A DNA stretch of 37,146 nt, taken from assembly GCF_001625575.1 (NCBI RefSeq), contig NZ_AUXV01000010.1, positions 1 through 37,146 on the forward strand, in the 5' to 3' direction. Positions 32,415-37,146 of this stretch are shown here, piece after piece. The translations under genes and the position numbers were made by a program. Below the pieces are notes generated by a model. It made no database searches. It was not told the origin of the DNA and was given only the letters and a program-made list of their open reading frames with translations. Numbering within the stretch: position 1 is the first letter of the stretch; the number at the start of each line of letters is the position of its first letter. This stretch comes from Pseudoalteromonas luteoviolacea S2607. Lineage in GTDB: Bacteria > Pseudomonadota > Gammaproteobacteria > Enterobacterales > Alteromonadaceae.

Positions 32415-34136
32415 TTATAAAAAAGTTGAAACTGGAGCAGTGACTCGTGACTGCTGCAAAAATGTGCGAGTGTGCCATAGAGTGATATTGTCCGACACAT
32501 CCACAGCTGCTGATTGTTCGATCACTCTTCCTGATGTGAGGTGAGTTTTCAAAGTGATCTCGTAAGTACCTTTATCTAACGGTATTTGCGCATAATTGAT
32601 TTGTGCAGGGAGTGATTGCCACTGCCTTAGATCAGCTGAAGCGGTTACTGCGTTTACAACAGAGGTGGCAAACTTAGCAAAGCCTGCAAATGACTGATCT
32701 AAGCCTGTCGCATTAATGGTTTTCTGTGCGGTTATGGCTTTAATGATTTCTCTTGTAAGCGCGACCTGTATTTCTGAGTTAGCATTTCTTAACGCGTCTT
32801 GAAGGGTCAGCAGGCTGACCGAGTATATTTTGTCTAACTCTGCTGCTTTTTGACCGTTAACCCATACCTCTGCGCTTTTTATTTGTTGCTGCAAAGGTTC
32901 TAAGTAAGTTACAGAGATACGGCTGCCGTATTCTAAAGCTTGGATCAAGCCAATGTCTTCTGCGTCATCCCAAAGCGGGCCCAAAGGAATTCTCTTCGTT
33001 AGTGCACCCATGGCGACGTCGCCAATATCACCCATTGCGTAGTTTTGTACCATGTCAAAAATACTGGTGTCGGCAAATAACATTTGAAACCATCTCATTT
33101 GTGCTTTACGTTCTTGACCAGTCCCCCATAAGATGGGAGTCATGACGAGTGCTTTTGCATCATGATCTGCTTTAAGAAGTAAATTAAATTCTTTTCGCTG
33201 TGGCCCAATGCCTACATTTTGAATAACATTGAGTAAAGGCTTTTTGTCTGCCTTCACTGCTTTTCCAATTTTTTTGTTTATTTGGCGAATTTCGCTTTTA
33301 TATCCACCCGCATCAGTCATAACTCGAATTAAGTCCGCATACACTTGGGCGATAATTTTTTTATTGTCTAAATTGTATTGCGTTGCAAAACCGTTCTCAA
33401 AAGCTTTGGCTGCTCTTTGGTATTGTATTCGAGCCGAGTCTAGCTCACTACTTCGCTCAAACAACATGCCACTTATGTAATGTGCAAAGGCATCATCTTT
33501 ATAGTCGATATTGACCAATAAATCGTTGGGGGCAAATACAGGCTGGAGTAATCTGAATATTTGGTTCGTCAAATCATCCGAGGTTGGCTCCTCAGCAGAT
33601 GTTTCTTCATAACCCCCGGTTTCGTTTTTTAAGTTAACTAAGTATGTATCAAGCTGCCTCATTTCGACCATTGCAGAGTCGAGGTATTGCTGCTTATTTG
33701 GTCCTGCTTGATTAGCTAATGCATTATAGTTGAGTGCTTTGTATAAGTTTATTAGGGGTCTATGATAGACCTTGCCAGCATAGGTGGTATATGTAGGGCC
33801 GCTGACCAACGCAACAGCTGACTCTACAACACTGATGGTATATTGTGCCTCAATGATTTCTTGAGCTTGAGATAAAAGCGTGTTGCTGCGCTCGTAGTTT
33901 CCCTGTAAATGATTAAGCATACCCAATTCTAGGTAATGTAACAGCTTGCTTTTTCCTGTCGCTGAGTAATCATTTCTAATCGCCTGTTTTGCAGACTCGA
34001 AATTTCCTTGCTGCGCCAAAAGAATCGCACTTTTGTTCGCAGGTGTAGATTGGCAGCCTGTTAGCAGCGCCAGTAGTACGATGCTACTGGCGAGAAAAAA
34101 ATGAGAAATAACACTAGATTGCACTTTGACATCCAT
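32415..34136 (-). CDS. COG3014-type outer-membrane lipoprotein
   Basis: A 573-residue lipoprotein with lipobox LLTGC (Cys28). The N-terminal half holds TPR-like helices (ILLAQQGNFESAKQAI, LELGMLNHLQGNYERSNTLL, ISGMLFERSSELDSARIQYQ) and the C-terminal half is mostly beta strands with helices. It fits the COG3014 group, seen next to lpoB in Vibrio, Shewanella and relatives; its function is not known. It is the first gene of the minus-strand operon (12 nt before lpoB) and diverges from the second LPP20-type lipoprotein across 193 bp. The start at 34136 has only a weak ribosome-binding site (AACAAG). Confidence 0.85.
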   Translation of the reverse strand: MDVKVQSSVISHFFLASSIVLLALLTGCQSTPANKSAILLAQQGNFESAKQAIRNDYSATGKSKLLHYLELGMLNHLQGNYERSNTLLSQAQEIIEAQYTISVVESAVALVSGPTYTTYAGKVYHRPLINLYKALNYNALANQAGPNKQQYLDSAMVEMRQLDTYLVNLKNETGGYEETSAEEPTSDDLTNQIFRLLQPVFAPNDLLVNIDYKDDAFAHYISGMLFERSSELDSARIQYQRAAKAFENGFATQYNLDNKKIIAQVYADLIRVMTDAGGYKSEIRQINKKIGKAVKADKKPLLNVIQNVGIGPQRKEFNLLLKADHDAKALVMTPILWGTGQERKAQMRWFQMLFADTSIFDMVQNYAMGDIGDVAMGALTKRIPLGPLWDDAEDIGLIQALEYGSRISVTYLEPLQQQIKSAEVWVNGQKAAELDKIYSVSLLTLQDALRNANSEIQVALTREIIKAITAQKTINATGLDQSFAGFAKFATSVVNAVTASADLRQWQSLPAQINYAQIPLDKGTYEITLKTHLTSGRVIEQSAAVDVSDNITLWHTRTFLQQSRVTAPVSTFL

Positions 34137-34228
34137 GACTTGTTAAAAACATATCGGTGACTATACCAAGTAATTCAGTTATATTGTCTCCAAGTTTAAG
34201 ATTTTTTTAGTTTTTTTAAAGAACAAAG

Positions 34229-34250
34229 TTGTAAAAAATCGTTCTTACAA
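34229..34250. promoter_or_regulatory. Inverted repeat in the divergent lipoprotein promoter region
   Basis: TTGTAA (34229-34234) and TTACAA (34245-34250) form an inverted repeat with a 10-bp spacer in the 193-bp region between the divergent genes at 34136 and 34330. GAAC (34221-34224) and GTTC (34241-34244) form a second one. A shared operator is possible. The region also carries a T-rich stretch (34199-34218). I could not place a firm promoter. Confidence 0.3.
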
Positions 34251-34329
34251 TTTATTACTGTAATTGGCCCAGCCTTTTGATAAATTTAAATCATCGCTTT
34301 AGGCAATTAATCTGACGAAGGAAACCACC

Positions 34330-34908
34330 ATGAAACTTAAATCGCTACTTACAACAGTGCTTGTTACAGGGATATTGGCAGGATGTAGCTCAACAAAAGA
34401 ACAGTCTGCCTCCCAGTCAAAAGTGAATATTCCTGACTGGGTATTAAACCCGACAATAGAAAACGGGATCGCAGCAGCAGATTGTGTAAAATTTTCTGGT
34501 AACATATCCATTGACCAAAAGAGCTCAGTTGCAAATGCGCGTTTGGCACTAGCGCAACAAATCGAAACACGTATTGAAGGTTTAGATAAGACTTTCGCAA
34601 ATCGCACAGATGCAAATGATGAAACAACAGTAGGTTCAACATTTAGCTCAGTATCAAAGCAGCTTACCAAGCAAACGCTTCGTGGTTCTCGCGTAAATAA
34701 AGCAGATGTTGTAGAGATTGCTGGTAAAGATTACTACTGTTCATTGGTTGTATTGTCACCACAATTAACTCAATCTTTGTTCAAAGATGTGATCAAAGAG
34801 AGCAAAAAAGATATTAATCCACAAGATGAAAAGTTCCTTTATCAAGAGTTCAAAGCATATAAAGCTGAGAAAGATCTTGAAAAAGAAATTGCTAGATTGA
34901 CCAACTAA
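34330..34908 (+). CDS. LPP20-type lipoprotein (second copy of the family)
   Basis: A 192-residue lipoprotein; lipobox ILAGC with Cys19. The conserved LPP20 part runs from IPDWVLNPTIENGIAAADCV through ANARLALAQQIETRIE to VVLSPQL. It has two extra cysteines (in AADCVKF and DYYCSL) that may pair. The C-terminus is a charged helix (FKAYKAEKDLEKEIARL). AAGGAAA precedes the ATG. It is divergent from the COG3014 gene and probably heads a two-gene unit with the lytic transglycosylase, with a terminator or attenuator between. It differs strongly from the LPP20-type protein at 30803-31840, so any duplication is old. Confidence 0.87.
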   Translation: MKLKSLLTTVLVTGILAGCSSTKEQSASQSKVNIPDWVLNPTIENGIAAADCVKFSGNISIDQKSSVANARLALAQQIETRIEGLDKTFANRTDANDETTVGSTFSSVSKQLTKQTLRGSRVNKADVVEIAGKDYYCSLVVLSPQLTQSLFKDVIKESKKDINPQDEKFLYQEFKAYKAEKDLEKEIARLTN

Positions 34909-34913
34909 TAAAG

Positions 34914-34935
34914 CGCGCCTTTGGGTGCGTTTTTT
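34914..34935 (+). terminator. Intrinsic terminator or attenuator before the MltC-like gene
   Basis: CGCGCC (34914-34919) and GGTGCG (34924-34929, one G-U) with loop TTTG, followed by TTTTTT (34930-34935). It lies in the 45-nt gap between the LPP20-type gene and the transglycosylase start, so it would reduce rather than abolish read-through, or end the first transcript. Confidence 0.7.
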
Positions 34936-34953
34936 GCTTGTAAGGATTAAAAA

Positions 34954-36282
34954 GTGAAAAAAGTACTAGCATTAACAGTGTTGTCTCAGCTTGTAATTGG
35001 GGCGTCTTATGCTAACAGCGCCTCACCTTTTGATGAACTATCAAAAGAAATGGAAGGTTATGATAGCAAGGCTCAAACTTTACCTGAGAATGCCGAGACG
35101 AGCAGCGAATTTGAACAGTTCAAAGCAGCACACTTGGGAGAATACGAGCAGTTTGTGGAGCAACACTTAGCTGAATATGATGCCTTTAGAGATGAGCTAA
35201 TCAAGCACTGGGGCGAAGCTAAGGTTGCGTCTCGTAATGAGTATGTCTCCTATTCCGAAGATAATTTGTCTAGACTTGAAATTGACTTCGAAAATAATGA
35301 GTTAACTTTAAGTATTCGCCATGATGGCGAAGGCGCCCCTTCGGATTCTGACATCAAGCGCGAGTTCGAGCGATTTAGGCAGTCAGAAAATGCGGTACTA
35401 CAGAGCTTTTTAAATGGTGAGCCAGCAAAGATCAGCGAAGCTTCCCAAGATGCATATAACATAGACCGAAATCTCAAAGTTAATGCAATTATTGATGCCA
35501 AGGCAAAGATAAAGCAGCAGACAATTGAGCAAAAGCAATTGTTAGACAAAAAAGCGGATGCAAAGCTCGCACTTGCACAAAGCGATGCAAGTGAAGTGGT
35601 TGAAAAGCTAAACGCAGATAAGGCTAAGTTAGAGCAGCTGGAAGTTAAACGCATCCAAAATTTGGCACAATCAGTCAGACAAATAGCCGGTCAAAATGAC
35701 GAAAAAGTAACTAAGGTCACAATTAAACTGCCACAAGGCAGTTTAGCTAAAAAGCGTGCATCTCATTACACTGAGCATATTTCGAAGCAGAGTGAACGCT
35801 TTGCTATCGATTCGAGCTTGGTACTCGCTGTGATGCACACTGAAAGCCACTTTAATCCACTTGCCAAGTCACACATACCTGCATATGGACTCATGCAAGT
35901 CGTGCCTACGAGTGCCGGTGTCGATGTGAATCGGTTTTTATTTAAGATTGATGCACCAATGAGTGCTCCCTACCTATTTGTCGTCAACAACAATATTGAG
36001 GCAGGGACTGCATATTTGCATTTACTTAATGACAGGTATTTGCGTAACATCAAAGATCCAGTTAGCAGGAAGTATTGCATGATAGCGGCATATAACACTG
36101 GTGCTGGTAATGTAGCGCGTGTGTTTAATAGTGATGGCTCGAGAAATATTAATAGGGCATCTAGAGTTATTAATTCAATGTCACCAGAGCGGGTCTTAGA
36201 AGCGTTGCAAAGTGGTTTACCTTATGACGAGACTAAGCATTACTTGAAAAAAGTATTGAAAACTGAAAAGTTGTATATTTAG
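34954..36282 (+). CDS. MltC-like lytic murein transglycosylase
   Basis: A 442-residue secreted enzyme cutting the MurNAc-GlcNAc bond of peptidoglycan with anhydro-MurNAc formation. Residues 1-20 (ending IGASYA) are a signal peptide with no lipobox, unlike E. coli MltC, a lipoprotein. About 50-165 matches the MltC N-terminal DUF3393 (FEQFKAAHLGEYEQFVEQ). About 175-250 is a Lys/Glu/Ala-rich coiled coil (IKQQTIEQKQLLDKKADAK). The SLT domain (about 270-442) has catalytic Glu297 in MHTESHFNP, then YGLMQVVPTSAG and AAYNTGAGNVARVF. E. coli MltC has 359 residues; the extra length is largely the coiled coil. The start is GTG at 34954 with AAGGAT 6-7 nt before it. Confidence 0.92.
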   Translation: MKKVLALTVLSQLVIGASYANSASPFDELSKEMEGYDSKAQTLPENAETSSEFEQFKAAHLGEYEQFVEQHLAEYDAFRDELIKHWGEAKVASRNEYVSYSEDNLSRLEIDFENNELTLSIRHDGEGAPSDSDIKREFERFRQSENAVLQSFLNGEPAKISEASQDAYNIDRNLKVNAIIDAKAKIKQQTIEQKQLLDKKADAKLALAQSDASEVVEKLNADKAKLEQLEVKRIQNLAQSVRQIAGQNDEKVTKVTIKLPQGSLAKKRASHYTEHISKQSERFAIDSSLVLAVMHTESHFNPLAKSHIPAYGLMQVVPTSAGVDVNRFLFKIDAPMSAPYLFVVNNNIEAGTAYLHLLNDRYLRNIKDPVSRKYCMIAAYNTGAGNVARVFNSDGSRNINRASRVINSMSPERVLEALQSGLPYDETKHYLKKVLKTEKLYI

Positions 36283-36307
36283 CGAAACAATTCCTTCTTA
36301 CTTTTAC

Positions 36308-36345
36308 ACCAGACTGTACTTACCTGTTTCCTAGTACGGTCTGGT
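36308..36345 (+). terminator. Long hairpin downstream of the MltC-like gene
   Basis: ACCAGACTGTACT (36308-36320) and AGTACGGTCTGGT (36333-36345) pair over 13 positions (one G-T wobble) around a 12-nt loop. It lies 26 bp after the stop. No T-run follows, so it may be an mRNA 3'-end stabiliser or a Rho-assisted terminator. Confidence 0.5.
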
Positions 36346-36375
36346 ATTACAATCCTCAAAACTCTTTGGCCTTTT

Positions 36376-36412
36376 CATCACATAATTGTAGTAGGCAAAG
36401 GTGATGTTTTTT
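36376..36412 (+). terminator. Second, weaker terminator candidate
   Basis: CATCAC (36376-36381) and GTGATG (36401-36406) with a 19-nt loop, followed by TTTTTT (36407-36412). It could end the transglycosylase transcript. The rest of 36283-36601 shows no gene I can support; only a short CCGAC/GTCGG repeat (36424-36438) and the rne terminator at 36552-36576 stand out. Confidence 0.4.
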
Positions 36413-36551
36413 CTTCTATTTCACCGACTAGAGGTCGGATAACCACTTCGAATTGTGCATACAAAATAGTGACCTTGTAACTTGCGACTAACTTTTGCAG
36501 CTTGGATAAGCTTCTTGCAAAGAAATGGTTTATGGCAGAGGTACTTAAAAT

Positions 36552-36576
36552 AAAAAACCGACCACATGTGGTCGGT
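36552..36576 (-). terminator. Intrinsic terminator of rne
   Basis: ACCGACCACATGTGGTCGGT (36557-36576) is a perfect 20-bp palindrome. Read on the minus strand it is followed by TTTTTTA. It lies 25 bp after the rne stop and ends that transcript. Confidence 0.8.
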
Positions 36577-36601
36577 TTCTTCATCAGCATTCAGAGTGCT
36601 T

Positions 36602-37146
36602 TTATTCGACAGGTGCTGGAGACGCCATTTGCGCGCTTGCACGTGCCGTAGGTGCTTTAGAACCTGCACCTAGGCTGCTAGAACGGATTATAGTACGTAA
36701 TTCGTCAGGCATTGCGTTAGGTGTGGTGATATTTTCAGGCTCGTTGCTTGGACTCGCTTTGGCCATTGGTGATGCTGCACTTCTATTGAAACGCACACGC
36801 TCAGTAGTCTGACTACTTGGTTCTACACTTACAACTTCAGCCGGCTCAACGCTCACTTCAGCAACAGGTGCTTCTGCTTGTTCAGCCACAACAGGCTCAG
36901 CAACAGGTGCTTCTGCTTGTTCAGTCACAACAGGCTCAGCAACAGGTGCTTCTGCTTGCTCAACCACAACTGGTTCAACAACAGGTGCTTCTGCTGGTTC
37001 AGCCACAGCAGGCTCAGCAACAGGTGCTTCTGCTTGTTCAGCGACAACAGGTTCAGCAACAGGTGCTTCTGCTTGTTCAGCCACAACAGGTTCAGCAACA
37101 GGTGCTTCTGCTTGTTCAGCCACAACAGGCTCAGCAACAGGTGCTT
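36602..37146 (-). CDS. rne: Ribonuclease E, C-terminal end (partial)
   Basis: The minus-strand frame is open to the end of the window and ends in TAA-type stop after SAQMASPAPVE. RNase E is the main endoribonuclease of mRNA decay and rRNA/tRNA processing; its disordered C-terminal half scaffolds the degradosome. Only the tail is here: an Ala/Glu/Pro/Val-rich part built of 13-residue repeats (VAEQAEAPVAEPV type), then Ser/Thr-rich disordered sequence and a terminal ASA...PVE motif that E. coli RNase E also has. The repeats alone would not be diagnostic, so identity rests on the terminal motif and the general tail composition. The catalytic domain lies outside the window. A perfect-stem terminator follows. 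Confidence 0.75.
   Translation of the reverse strand, partial: APVAEPVVAEQAEAPVAEPVVAEQAEAPVAEPVVAEQAEAPVAEPAVAEPAEAPVVEPVVVEQAEAPVAEPVVTEQAEAPVAEPVVAEQAEAPVAEVSVEPAEVVSVEPSSQTTERVRFNRSAASPMAKASPSNEPENITTPNAMPDELRTIIRSSSLGAGSKAPTARASAQMASPAPVE
36860..37146 (-). repeat. 39-bp in-frame tandem repeat in rne
   Basis: Seven full units begin at 36860, 36899, 36938, 36977, 37016, 37055 and 37094, with an eighth cut by the window end (37133-37146). The core is CAACAGGTGCTTCTGCTTG on the plus strand. Each encodes 13 residues (VAEQAEAPVAEPV and variants such as VTEQ, VVEQ and AVAEPAEAPVV). Units differ at a few positions. Copy number probably varies by slippage or recombination. Confidence 0.93.

Noticed and set aside
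36378..36669. Minus-strand frames of 70-82 codons downstream of rne
   Set aside because: No ribosome-binding site, composition unlike the neighbouring genes, and they cross the rne terminator and the rne 3' end in another frame.
36860..37146. Regular 39-bp repeats as a CRISPR array
   Set aside because: Units are contiguous with no spacers and stay in one reading frame, so they are coding tandem repeats.

Overview
The window looks like chromosomal DNA of a marine gammaproteobacterium of the order Alteromonadales, most likely Pseudoalteromonas or a close relative. This rests on protein content (RecBCD, NadA, YejK/L/M, AceK, LpoB, a COG3014-type lipoprotein, an RNase E tail), on gene order (tRNA-Lys before nadA; divergent yejK and yejL-yejM; recC-recB-recD with no ptrA between them) and on the moderately AT-rich base composition. 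The genus is an inference. No plasmid, intact prophage, insertion sequence or CRISPR array is visible.

Layout. 1-1396: the end of tRNA-Lys, nadA and tRNA-Ser(GGA) with a strong stable-RNA promoter. 1422-1660: the decayed C-terminal end of a tyrosine recombinase facing the tRNA-Ser, a scar of an old integration. 1742-4835: a membrane-anchored Ser/Thr kinase with a C-terminal TPR region, convergent with an orphan 159-residue protein. 5003-8420: a stand-alone MetE-like catalytic domain and two diguanylate cyclases in series. 8528-17227: a tightly coupled recC-recB-recD operon, followed by a structured RNA segment ending in a terminator. 17514-20072: an Mpo1-like membrane protein, an FHA-winged-helix regulator, a relic-bearing intergenic region and a CBS-pair protein. 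20095-22966: an M14 peptidase, a small membrane protein, a periplasmic solute-binding-like protein and a small hypothetical protein. 23011-27157 (minus): a three-gene unit aceK-lysR-M32 carboxypeptidase. 27377-30775: a DUF4124-like secreted protein, a diverged yejM homologue, yejL, and divergent yejK. 30803-36282: an envelope cluster with LPP20-type lipoprotein, LpoB and COG3014-type lipoprotein on the minus strand, diverging from a second LPP20-type lipoprotein and a MltC-like lytic transglycosylase. 36602-37146: the 3' end of rne with a 39-bp in-frame tandem repeat.

How the genes work together. RecBCD processes double-strand breaks. The two GGDEF proteins probably make c-di-GMP. The 30.8-36.3 kb cluster probably serves peptidoglycan synthesis (LpoB activates PBP1b in E. 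coli) and turnover (MltC-like). AceK is translationally linked to a LysR regulator and a peptidase, an arrangement that could tie isocitrate/glyoxylate partitioning to peptide use. The most intriguing possibility is phospho-threonine signalling: a sensor-like Ser/Thr kinase at 1.7 kb and a protein at 18 kb that joins a phosphothreonine-binding FHA domain to an OmpR-like DNA-binding domain. Their connection is a hypothesis only. Several start codons were moved inward from the longest open frame, using ribosome-binding sites, family length or signal-peptide logic; this is stated per gene.
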